A DNA stretch of 34,315 nt from Saccharicrinis sp050296935 (lineage in GTDB: Bacteria; Bacteroidota; Bacteroidia; Bacteroidales; Marinilabiliaceae): contig JBNKRV010000055.1 of assembly GCA_050296935.1 (NCBI GenBank), forward strand, positions 1-34,315. Direction: 5' to 3'. Positions 7,601 through 15,422 of the stretch are shown here, piece by piece. The notes under the pieces were generated by a model. The model had not been told where the DNA came from and searched no databases. It saw only the letters and a list, made by a program, of their open reading frames with translations. The position numbers were made by a program, and so were the translations under genes. Positions within the stretch are counted from its first letter, which is position 1. Each line of letters opens with the position of its first letter.

Positions 7601-8977
7601 ATGTTTTATTTAATGCTATTCATATTCATAATAGGATATGGATTCATCGTGTTTGAACATGTTAATCATATTAACAAAGCTGCAACGGCTTTATTAATGA
7701 GTTCATTATTGTGGGCGTTGTTTTCGTTAGCCGGAGAACAAATATTAAGTCTTGGATTTAGCTCAGCCTGGACTAACTATGTTAGTGAAATAGGTGATTT
7801 TAGTGATGTGAAGGAGTTTATTACTCATCATGCACTAATGGATCAATTGTCAGAAACTTCATCCATACTATTTTTCTTATTGGGAGCTATGACAATTGTT
7901 GAACTGGTAGACCGTTTTCAAGGTTTCAGAATAATTACCAGTAAAATTAGTAGCACTAATCCTGTCAAATTACTTTGGATTATTAGTTTGTTAACATTCT
8001 TTATGTCAGCAGTACTGGATAACCTAACCACAACAATTGTAATTATTACTGTATTACGCAAGCTATTGTCCAGTAAAGAAAAAAGGTGGTTATTTGCCAG
8101 TGTAGTTGTGGTATCGGCCAATGCAGGAGGTGCCTGGTCGCCTATCGGAGATGTAACAACTATTATGCTTTGGATAGGTAGCCAGTTAACAGCAGGAAAT
8201 ATTATTGCAATAGTATTATTGCCAAGTCTGGTTAATGTATTTATAAGTACCTTTTTGTTTTCTCTTACTGTCAAAGGACAAACCTTACGTCCGGTATTGC
8301 CTGAGGATGAAACAAATGAATTTACAACTTATAAAGAGCGTGTATTTATTTTGGTAGTAGGTACGCTAGCGCTAATATCTGTTCCTGTATTTAAAACGAT
8401 TACACATCTTCCTCCATATTTAGGTATGCTTTTAGGTTTAGCGGTATTGTGGATTATGACTGACAGATATATGAAGAACAGGTCGGCTGAAGATAAGCGT
8501 AAGCTAACGATAAATGCCATTATCAAAGACATTGATATGCCAACAGTACTTTTCTTTTTAGGTATTTTAAGTGCAGTAGGGGCATTGCAGGCAGCGGGGC
8601 ATTTAGATATTATGGCTGAATATTTAGACCAGCATGTAAAAAATATTTATGCCATTAACTTTATTATTGGAATAATATCATCCATCGTTGATAACGTGCC
8701 ATTAGTGGCGGCATCTATGGGAATGTACAATATAGCTGGAGCAGATGCTACTGGTTATATGGCAAATTTCGTGCAGGATGGAAGTTTCTGGTCATTCTTA
8801 GCCTATTGTGCAGGTACGGGAGGTAGTATCCTGATTATTGGATCGGCAGCCGGAGTAGCAGCTATGGGATTGGAAAAAATTGATTTTGTATGGTATTTGA
8901 AAAAAGTAAGCTGGATTGCATTTGCCGGATATTTTGGTGGTGCGTTTACTTTTTGGTTAATTAACATGATATTTTAA
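7601..8977 (+). CDS. nhaD: Na+/H+ antiporter NhaD
   Basis: A 458-residue polytopic membrane protein of the ion transporter superfamily, NhaD branch, exchanging cytoplasmic Na+ (or Li+) for protons. Characteristic stretches are SAVLDNLTTTIVIITVLRKLL and NAGGAWSPIGDVTTIMLWIG, with a second-half counterpart IGIISSIVDNVPLVAASMGMY and GTGGSILIIGSAAGVAAMG. The inverted-repeat architecture of the family is therefore visible. It is followed by trkH on the same strand, which suggests a Na+/K+ homeostasis pair suited to saline habitats. Confidence 0.93.
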   Translation: MFYLMLFIFIIGYGFIVFEHVNHINKAATALLMSSLLWALFSLAGEQILSLGFSSAWTNYVSEIGDFSDVKEFITHHALMDQLSETSSILFFLLGAMTIVELVDRFQGFRIITSKISSTNPVKLLWIISLLTFFMSAVLDNLTTTIVIITVLRKLLSSKEKRWLFASVVVVSANAGGAWSPIGDVTTIMLWIGSQLTAGNIIAIVLLPSLVNVFISTFLFSLTVKGQTLRPVLPEDETNEFTTYKERVFILVVGTLALISVPVFKTITHLPPYLGMLLGLAVLWIMTDRYMKNRSAEDKRKLTINAIIKDIDMPTVLFFLGILSAVGALQAAGHLDIMAEYLDQHVKNIYAINFIIGIISSIVDNVPLVAASMGMYNIAGADATGYMANFVQDGSFWSFLAYCAGTGGSILIIGSAAGVAAMGLEKIDFVWYLKKVSWIAFAGYFGGAFTFWLINMIF

Positions 8978-9073
8978 ATAGATTTAAAACAACCTTTTGT
9001 AATTTATTTCATTCTATTGAATGATTCTTTTATCCTGAGGGTTGCAAATAATAAATGAAAATTAAGATCTTTG

Positions 9074-9098
9074 CAAGAGATTAAATACTAATCTCTTG
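9074..9098 (+). terminator. Hairpin between nhaD and trkH
   Basis: A 10-bp perfect stem CAAGAGATTA/TAATCTCTTG has a 5-nt loop, about 100 bp past the nhaD stop and 70 bp before the trkH start. The downstream T content is moderate. It may terminate nhaD transcription or act as a regulatory hairpin in a trkH leader. Confidence 0.4.
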
Positions 9099-9168
9099 TA
9101 AAATTATCTTAACACTAAATTTTCCATTCCGCTTTCCGGGTTTGTTTGAAAATCAGAAAACTTTGATT

Positions 9169-10617
9169 ATGCTTAATAAAAAATTTATAATAAATGTACT
9201 TGGGTTAATTCTTGTATTTGAGAGTTTATTTATGCTTTTATGTGCAGGAATATCTGTAATTTATAACGAAAATGATTTAAATGCATTTCTTATTTCATTT
9301 GCCATTACGTTTATAACAGGTGGTTTATGCTGGTATTTTAACCGGAAAGTTGAAAAGGATATTTTAAAACGTGAAAGTTTTATTGTTGTTACCCTGGTGT
9401 GGGTAGTGATGTCCATTTTTGGGAGTTTACCCTATATATTAAGTGAGACCATTCCCTCATTTACAGATGCTTTTTTCGAGACCATATCAGGTTTTACTAC
9501 AACCGGAGCATCAGTAGTAAACAATATTGAAGCATTACCTCATGGTATTTTATTCTGGCGTAGTGTTACTCACCTTATTGGAGGAATGGGAATTATTGTA
9601 TTGGCAGTTGCTATTTTACCTTATTTTGGATTTGGAGGAATGCAATTGTATAGTGCTGAAGCAGCAGGAGTTACAAATGATAAGTTACATCCGAAAATTA
9701 CCAGAACAGCAAAAAGTCTTTGGGGTATTTATGTGCTACTCGTAGGTGCTGAGACTGTATTTCTGTTGTTGGGAGGAATGCCTCTTTTTGATGCCCTGTG
9801 TCATAGTTTCGGAACCATTGCTTCCGGAGGTTTTTCTACCAAAAATGACAGTGTCGCCGGTTATTCTCCATTTATTCAATATGTAATTATCGTATTTATG
9901 ATTTTTGCAGGTACTAACTTTGCACTGTTTTATTTTATGTGGAAAGGCTTATGGGAAAAACTGAAGAGTAATTCTGAGTTTAAGATATTTATAGGCGTTA
10001 TATTGTTGGTATCTACATGTATTGGCATTACCTTATACTTTCAAACCCAGCAATCTTTTGAAGAATCATTTAGAGTGGCTTTATTTCAGGTTACCAGTAT
10101 TATTACCAGTACCGGATTTGTAACGGCCGATTATACGCAATGGCATCCCTATCTTACCTTTGTAATTTTTTTACTGATGTTTAGTGGAGCGTGTGTTGGT
10201 AGTACTTCTGGTGGAATTAAGATTTTCAGACATCTTATTTTATTTAAAAACATCAGAATTGAATTCAAACGAATGAGTCATCCGTTGGCCATTATTCCTT
10301 TAAAAATTGGCAAAAAGGTGGTTTCGCATGAAATTGTGTATAAGGTACTGGCTTTTCTTGTGTTGTATATGGTGATTTTTTCTGCCGGAACTTTAATTAT
10401 GACTATTGTGGGTTTAGATATGGATTCAGCCTTTGGTGCAGTGGCAACAACCATGGGAGGTATTGGTCCTGGTTTAGGTATTGTAGGACCTGTCAATAAT
10501 TTTGAATCCATTCCGAATATAGGAAAACTGGTATTGTCATTATTGATGTTGCTTGGTAGGCTTGAACTATTTTCAGTGTTGATTCTTTTCTCTCCGAATT
10601 TCTGGAAAAACAAGTAA
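9169..10617 (+). CDS. trkH: Trk-type K+ uptake channel subunit TrkH
   Basis: Potassium-conducting membrane subunit of the SKT superfamily. Four pore-loop repeats are visible: FTTTGAS (about residue 107), IASGGFST (about 214), ITSTGFVT (about 309) and TTMGGIGPG (about 426), giving the four selectivity-filter glycines. From ATG 9169 the protein has 482 residues, close to E. coli TrkH (483). An upstream TTG at 9142 is rejected. No trkA, the regulatory NAD-binding partner, lies in the window. A strong terminator follows. Confidence 0.93.
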   Translation: MLNKKFIINVLGLILVFESLFMLLCAGISVIYNENDLNAFLISFAITFITGGLCWYFNRKVEKDILKRESFIVVTLVWVVMSIFGSLPYILSETIPSFTDAFFETISGFTTTGASVVNNIEALPHGILFWRSVTHLIGGMGIIVLAVAILPYFGFGGMQLYSAEAAGVTNDKLHPKITRTAKSLWGIYVLLVGAETVFLLLGGMPLFDALCHSFGTIASGGFSTKNDSVAGYSPFIQYVIIVFMIFAGTNFALFYFMWKGLWEKLKSNSEFKIFIGVILLVSTCIGITLYFQTQQSFEESFRVALFQVTSIITSTGFVTADYTQWHPYLTFVIFLLMFSGACVGSTSGGIKIFRHLILFKNIRIEFKRMSHPLAIIPLKIGKKVVSHEIVYKVLAFLVLYMVIFSAGTLIMTIVGLDMDSAFGAVATTMGGIGPGLGIVGPVNNFESIPNIGKLVLSLLMLLGRLELFSVLILFSPNFWKNK

Positions 10618-10652
10618 TTAATTTGAGGAAATAACGCACTAAATCCGGATTT

Positions 10653-10675
10653 TCTAATGCATATTGCGAGTTAAA
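10653..10675. repeat. Short direct repeat, copy 2
   Basis: 20/23 identical to 744-766 in the same orientation, located just after trkH. Confidence 0.3.
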
Positions 10676-10689
10676 AAAACAATATAAAG

Positions 10690-10719
10690 AAAGGAGCCGG
10701 GTAATATCCAGGCTCCTTT
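10690..10719 (+). terminator. trkH terminator
   Basis: A 9-bp stem AAAGGAGCC/GGCTCCTTT (10690-10698 with 10711-10719) has a 12-nt loop and is followed by GTTTTAT. Classic intrinsic terminator about 70 bp past the trkH stop. Confidence 0.85.
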
Positions 10720-10853
10720 GTTTTATACCAGATTACAATCAATAGCTCTCAGATAACCCATCAGACAGCTTTCAATATAACACAGGAAATCAGCATCGCT
10801 AATCCCGGAATAAATGGGTTTTCTATGATTAAGATATACTTATCCTTCTATGT

Positions 10854-10900
10854 AGTGCCTGTCCATGAAGTGGGGTGTTTGGACTTTATAGACGAACACT
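10854..10900. mobile_element. 47-bp MITE-like palindromic element
   Basis: The ends AGTGCCTGTCCATGAAGT and ACTTTATAGACGAACACT are imperfect inverted repeats around a short core. ATGT lies directly on both sides (10850-10853 and 10901-10904), consistent with a 4-bp target duplication. It has the same length as the copy at 13187-13233, with strong sequence similarity. It lies just past the 3' end of the pyridoxamine-oxidase-fold gene. Confidence 0.55.
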
Positions 10901-10916
10901 ATGTAGCAATCCGGAT

Positions 10917-11354
10917 TTAAAACATACTGTGATCCATCATGTTTTCCTGTAGAATATTTGATTTTAGATTCCAGAAATGTGCTTCTCCATGAGCTAATTT
11001 AAATACCTCAACATAGTTATCTACAGGTTGGCCTCCTAAATCTTCCAAATACTGCTTATCTTTTCGTGCTTTGTTAAGGATGGCAGCATCTTTTACAAAT
11101 TCAATGTCACCTGATATTCTGAGTTCACGTCCTTTGGTGATATCAGCAGGATTATTATAAAAGCAAACTTCTACTTTTGGATTTAAATGAATTTGTTTAT
11201 TTAAATCCTTCGGAGATAAAATTTCAAAGTAAAATCCGGAATGGTCAGCATACCAAAGCTTCATGATTCTAACATGAGGCATTTCATTTTCTACGGTTGC
11301 CATATAGCAAATTGGGTGATCATTGGCAAACCTGATAATCTCTTCTTTTTTCAT
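10917..11354 (-). CDS. Pyridoxamine 5'-phosphate oxidase-fold protein
   Basis: A 145-residue flavin-binding split-barrel protein. The N-terminus EEIIRFANDHPICYMATVENEMPHVRIM is the usual first strand pair of PNPOx-like general-stress proteins. DLNKQIHLNPKVEVCFYN, RELRISGDIEFV and the C-terminal GEAHFWNL are also typical. Members bind FMN, F420 or haem and most have no known substrate, so no reaction is claimed. Isolated gene, with a 47-bp palindromic element near its 3' end and the tandem array beyond its 5' end. Confidence 0.8.
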   Translation of the reverse strand: MKKEEIIRFANDHPICYMATVENEMPHVRIMKLWYADHSGFYFEILSPKDLNKQIHLNPKVEVCFYNNPADITKGRELRISGDIEFVKDAAILNKARKDKQYLEDLGGQPVDNYVEVFKLAHGEAHFWNLKSNILQENMMDHSMF

Positions 11355-11594
11355 GACAAATTCTCCTCAATATATATTTTAAAGTAATAATAAAAGCATA
11401 AGTAAAGTTACATCCAAATATTGTGCTTTGTCAATAAAAATGAGGGTTTTAACAGTGGAATTAAGCTGGAAATATACTGTTCGTATTTAGTGAATTTTTC
11501 AAAATGTTTATTGGTGAAAACAATGTGGCTTTCAATTTTTATAAGGTAAATTATTATTAAAGAGTATTATTGGGTAAAGTTTAAATGATTAAAT
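11355..11594. other. Spacer between the PPOX-like gene and the tandem array
   Basis: AT-rich sequence with no open frame of note and no clear hairpin. It must carry the promoter of the minus-strand gene at 10917-11354. I could not place the box with confidence. Confidence 0.3.
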
Positions 11595-11628
11595 AGAGCT
11601 TGTGTATAAAGTCCGGACAACAGGCACT
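11595..11628. mobile_element. Degenerate palindromic element at left edge of the array
   Basis: AGAGCTTGTGTATAAAGTCC…ACAGGCACT matches the reverse orientation of the 47-bp element but lacks about 13 bp inside, giving 34 bp. It is followed without a gap by the tandem array. The outer flank is AAAT (11591-11594) and the inner flank AATT (11629-11632). Confidence 0.45.
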
Positions 11629-13180
11629 AATTATTACTTTCAGGAAATTTAGGGAACTGTTCTAATTCCCTTGATGGTTATATAGAACCGTTCCTGGAGT
11701 TAACCTACAATGCTATTGCTTCTCAAATGGCGAAAATCCGGAACGGTTCTCTATAAGCAAGCTGTCCATCAGAACCGTTCCTTAAATAACAACAAGCACA
11801 TCTTAGGTATCAAACGTATTGCTAATTAGTACTTTCAGGAAATTTAGGGAACGGTTCTGATTCCCTTGATGGTTATATAGAATCGTTCCTAAAGTTAACG
11901 TAATGATGAAGCTTCTCAAATGGCGAAAATCCGGAACGGTTCTCTATAAGCAAGCTGCTCATCAGAACCGTTCCTTAAATAACAACAAGCACATCCCGGG
12001 CATCAAACGCATTGCTAATTAGTACTTTCAGGGAATTTAGAGAACGGTTCTGATTCCCTTGATGGTTATATAGAACCGTTCCTTAAGTTAACGCAATGAT
12101 GTAGCTCCTCAAATGGCTAAAATCCGGAACGGTTCTCTATAAGTAAGCTGCCCATCAGAACCGTTCCCTAAATAACAACAAGCACATCTTAGGTATCAAA
12201 CGCATTACTAATTAGTATTTTCATAAAATTTAGGGAACGGTTCTGATTCCCTTGATGGTTATATAGAACCGTTCCTTAAGTTAACCTGCAATGCTATTGC
12301 TTCTCAAATGGCGGAAATCCGGAACGGTTCTCTATAAGCAAGCTGTCCATCAGAACCGTTCCTTAAATAACAACAAGCACATCTTAGGTATCAAACGCAT
12401 TACTAATTAGTATTTTCATAAAATTTAGGGAACGGTTCTAATTCCCTTGATGGTTATATAGAACCGTTCCTGGAGTTAACCTACAATGCTATTGCTTCTC
12501 AAATGGCGAAAATCTGGAACGGTTCTCTCTAAGCAAGCTGCCCATCAGAACCGTTCCTTAAATAACAACAAGCACATCCTGTGTATCAAACGCATTGCTA
12601 ATTAGTATTTTCAGGAAATTTAGAGAACGGTTCTGATTTCCTTGATGGTAATATAGAACCGTTTCTGGAGTTAACCTGCAATGATGTTGCTTCTCAAATG
12701 GCGAAAATCCGGAACGGTTCTCTCTAAGTAAGCTGCCCATCAGAACCGTTCCTTAAATAATATCAAGCACATCTTAGGTATCAAACGTATTGCTAATTAG
12801 TATTTTCAGGAAATTTAGGGAACGGTTCTAATTCCCTTGATGGTTCTATAGAACCGTTCCTGGAGTTAACGCAATGATGTAGCTCCTCAAATGGCTAAAA
12901 TCCGGAACGGTTCTCTATAAGTAAGCTGCCCATCAGAACCGTTCCCTAAATAACAACAATCACATCTTAGGTGTCAAACGTATTGCTAATTAGTACTTTC
13001 ATGGAATTTAGAGAGCGGTTCTAATTCCCTTGATGGTAATATAGAACCGTTCCTTAAGTTAACCTGCAAAGATGTTGCTTCTCAAAAGGCGAAAATCCGG
13101 AACGGTTCTCTATAAGTAAGCTACTCATCAGAACCGTTCCTTAAATAACAACAAGTACATCTTGTGTATCAAACGTATTG
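11627..13180. repeat. Eight-unit tandem array (193/195 bp) of paired palindromes
   Basis: Units begin at 11627, 11822, 12015, 12208, 12403, 12598, 12793 and 12986. Lengths are 195, 193, 193, 195, 195, 195, 193 and 195; the 2-bp difference is one indel next to TTAAC. Each unit holds four 11-bp sites, GGAACGGTTCT, AGAACCGTTCC, GGAACGGTTCT and AGAACCGTTCC, with start-to-start steps of 31, 56 (54 in short units), 31 and 77 bp. The 9-bp core GAAC(G/C)GTTC is intact in 28 of 32 sites. All four damaged cores are in the first pair; the second pair is intact in all eight units. Each pair forms an 11-bp stem with a 20-nt loop. I see no plausible coding frame. Function unknown: protein-binding array, structured RNA or satellite-like repeat. 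Confidence 0.93.
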
Positions 13181-13186
13181 CTAATT

Positions 13187-13233
13187 AGTACTTGTCCATA
13201 AAGTCGGGTGTCCGGACTTTATAGACGAGCACT
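13187..13233. mobile_element. 47-bp MITE-like palindromic element at right edge of the array
   Basis: AGTACTTGTCCATAAAGTC and GACTTTATAGACGAGCACT pair at 16 of 19 positions around a 9-bp core. The inner flank is AATT and the outer flank AAAT (13234-13237), mirroring the relic at the left end of the array. The start AGTACTT coincides with the unit sequence CTAATTAGTACTT, so the last partial repeat blends into the element. Confidence 0.55.
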
Positions 13234-13340
13234 AAATAAAATAAATCTGGAATCCATTGGAGTTATATGCTATTATCGAAATATCAAAAATCCATTCTTT
13301 TGAAAATTCCTTATATTGCCCTTCAAAAAAAATTGAAACA

Positions 13341-14105
13341 ATGAAGATAATATCGTGGAATGTGAACGGATTACGTGCCGTGGCTAAAAAAGATTTTTTT
13401 AAAGACTTTGAACAAATGGATGCGGATATTTTATGTCTGCAGGAAACAAAAGCACAAGACGATCAGGTTGCAGAAGTGCTTAAGGATTTAAATGGGTATC
13501 ATGTTTACTCTAATTCTGCAGAGAAAAAAGGTTATTCGGGAACTGCCATATTATCAAAAACAGAGCCGGTAAAGGTGAGTCGTGATATTGGGATTACAGA
13601 CCATGATACAGAAGGAAGAGTGCTTACTCTGGAGTATGAGAACTTTTTTCTGGTGAATGTATATGTTCCCAATTCGGGTAGTGCATTAAAAAGGTTAGAT
13701 TACAGACAGGAATGGGATAAGTCTTTTTTCGACTATCTGAAAAATCTTGAAAATAGTAAGCCTGTAGTAGCCTGTGGAGATTTTAATGTAGCTCATAAGC
13801 CCATTGATTTAGCTCGTCCCAAACCAAATTATAATAAATCAGCCGGCTTTATGCAGGAAGAAATAGATGGCATGGATCGTTTTACTCAAGGAGGACTGAT
13901 TGACACTTTTCGTCATTTTTATCCGGAGCAATCGGATATTTATTCGTGGTGGAGTTACAGAGCCGGAGCAAGAGGTAAGAATGTAGGCTGGAGAATCGAT
14001 TATTTTTTAGCTTCAGAAAAATTCTTACCCAATATCAAAGATGCCTTTATCATGAATGAGATAATGGGTTCTGACCATTGTCCTGTTGGTGTGGTGATAG
14101 AGTAG
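13341..14105 (+). CDS. xth: Exodeoxyribonuclease III
   Basis: DNA repair nuclease with AP endonuclease and 3'-5' exonuclease activity, 254 residues, of the endonuclease/exonuclease/phosphatase family. Catalytic motifs are complete: WNVNGLRA at the N-terminus, LQETK with Glu35 (metal), GDFNVAH with Asp147 and Asn149, WRIDYFL, and GSDHCPV with Asp245 and His246. The start is ATG 13341, where the conserved MKIISWNVNG begins. Longer in-frame starts to 13257 would add sequence unlike the family. Expressed alone, converging on the next gene. Confidence 0.95.
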   Translation: MKIISWNVNGLRAVAKKDFFKDFEQMDADILCLQETKAQDDQVAEVLKDLNGYHVYSNSAEKKGYSGTAILSKTEPVKVSRDIGITDHDTEGRVLTLEYENFFLVNVYVPNSGSALKRLDYRQEWDKSFFDYLKNLENSKPVVACGDFNVAHKPIDLARPKPNYNKSAGFMQEEIDGMDRFTQGGLIDTFRHFYPEQSDIYSWWSYRAGARGKNVGWRIDYFLASEKFLPNIKDAFIMNEIMGSDHCPVGVVIE

Positions 14106-14125
14106 CAAAAGGTTTTTAGTACTTT

Positions 14126-14171
14126 AAACTGAACAATTCTGGTTTTAATTAATATTAGAATTGTTCAGTTT
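14126..14171. terminator. Hairpin between convergent genes
   Basis: A 15-bp perfect stem AAACTGAACAATTCT/AGAATTGTTCAGTTT (14126-14140 with 14157-14171) has a 16-nt loop. It lies between the xth stop and the end of the minus-strand MORN gene. T tracts are weak, but its size and place suggest a shared bidirectional terminator. Confidence 0.6.
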
Positions 14172-14186
14172 ATGAAAATAGTAATG

Positions 14187-15422
14187 TTATCTGTTTTTAG
14201 TAGCTGAAAATTCTGTTAAGTCTATATTTTCAGAAAATTCATGACTTTCGACTCGGGCTAATGAAACAACATTAAATATCCATGATTGAATTTGAGAATT
14301 AGAAGTTTTTTGAGCGGATCCAAGGCTTTTACCGTTAGGATAGTATTTTCCGGAAATAAATTTACCATTCTTAAATTTTTCTTCAGCAAATATATCGTCT
14401 CCAAAAAAACATATCCATTCGCCATGTCTTTCGAAATTATTATAATTTCCTTTAATTTTTAAGGTGTTTTTATTGGAATAATCAGGTTTTGAATATTCCC
14501 ACATGCCGGTTCCATTATCTAAAAGGTTATTCCCCAATTCATCATAAAAGGAAATAATTTTGAAAGTGTTGTTACTAAATGCAATAGACTGGTGCAAAGA
14601 ACCATTCTCAAAATAAAAGCTTGTTGTATCAATAAAATTGTTATTGTTATAACTTATTTTTGATGAAATGTTACCGTTTTCATAGTAAAATTCAAAAACT
14701 CCATTTTTGGCTCCGTTAACATAATTCCCTTTGCAAAGTAACTTTCCTTTCATATTGTAATCGTAAAACACCCCGTTTTCTTGTGTAAATACTGTATTGA
14801 TTTTATTATTTTCATTTCCTTCATTTTTAAATAAATAAAAAGGTTCCCATTCACTATATCTGATATAAGAGGCTTTGTTTTTTGTGGTTAACTGCCAGGT
14901 AGAATTGTAGTACGTTTCATGAAATCTGGTGTTTGCTATAATTTCATTTGTAATTTTCATGTTATTGGACTTGTAATCACATAAATGTTGTGTATTCAGT
15001 GATTTGTTTTCGATTCCCTGCCTGGATGACGCTATTTTGTGAATGTTTATTGCTTCCTTCAGAAATGGATTGTGTTTCAATATTTTGTTTGAAAATTCAT
15101 AAAGCATCTCATAATCTTCCAATTGTTTATAAAAATTAATGGAATCTGTTATTTGAGACAAAGAATAAAAATCAGATTTTAATTCGAACTTAATTGGTAT
15201 ATAATAAATGTAATTTACGGGTTGATTGTTTTGTAGTGCACTATTTTGTATATATTTCTCTACTGATTGAATTGCATCTGTAATACCTTGGTTCAGAACT
15301 TTATTATTAGAGTACGTAATTTTTATATCCCTAATCTCTTTTAATTTAGTAACTGAAAATCGGGCAATAACGTAACCTTCTTCATGACTAGTATAGTTTT
15401 CAATAGAATATATGATATCTTC
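14187..15422 (-). CDS. TonB_C/MORN C-terminal piece of the split gene
   Basis: The frame is open from 15422 but has no start in its first part; the TTG at 15161 is not credible as a true start. The first ~85 residues have a TonB C-terminal-like fold pattern. Then comes a helical stretch (FYKQLEDYEMLYEFSNKILKHNPFLKEAI) and MORN-type β repeats (GKLLCKGNYVNGAKNGVFEFYYENGNISSKISY, LKIKGNYNNFERHGEWICFF, KFKNGKFISGKYYPNG). It is unlikely to be translated alone unless by slippage from the upstream frame. Confidence 0.5.
   Translation of the reverse strand, partial: EDIIYSIENYTSHEEGYVIARFSVTKLKEIRDIKITYSNNKVLNQGITDAIQSVEKYIQNSALQNNQPVNYIYYIPIKFELKSDFYSLSQITDSINFYKQLEDYEMLYEFSNKILKHNPFLKEAINIHKIASSRQGIENKSLNTQHLCDYKSNNMKITNEIIANTRFHETYYNSTWQLTTKNKASYIRYSEWEPFYLFKNEGNENNKINTVFTQENGVFYDYNMKGKLLCKGNYVNGAKNGVFEFYYENGNISSKISYNNNNFIDTTSFYFENGSLHQSIAFSNNTFKIISFYDELGNNLLDNGTGMWEYSKPDYSNKNTLKIKGNYNNFERHGEWICFFGDDIFAEEKFKNGKFISGKYYPNGKSLGSAQKTSNSQIQSWIFNVVSLARVESHEFSENIDLTEFSATKNR

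Noticed and set aside
12558..12740. 60-codon minus-strand ORF inside the tandem array
   Set aside because: It lies across repeat units, is not kept open in the other units, and has no recognisable protein features.
11627..13180. CRISPR array
   Set aside because: Units are about 194 bp and conserved throughout, with no short repeat/variable spacer pattern and no cas genes.
11627..13180. Replication origin iterons or LexA boxes
   Set aside because: No DnaA-box consensus, replication gene or partition gene is nearby. The LexA-like half-sites GAAC/GTTC have one central base instead of four.
13257..13340. N-terminal extension of exonuclease III
   Set aside because: Family proteins begin at MKIISWNVNG. 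The extension starts at TTG and abuts the palindromic element.
14157..14171. Riboswitch or tRNA-like fold near 14.1 kb
   Set aside because: The structure is a single simple hairpin between convergent genes and is better explained as a terminator.
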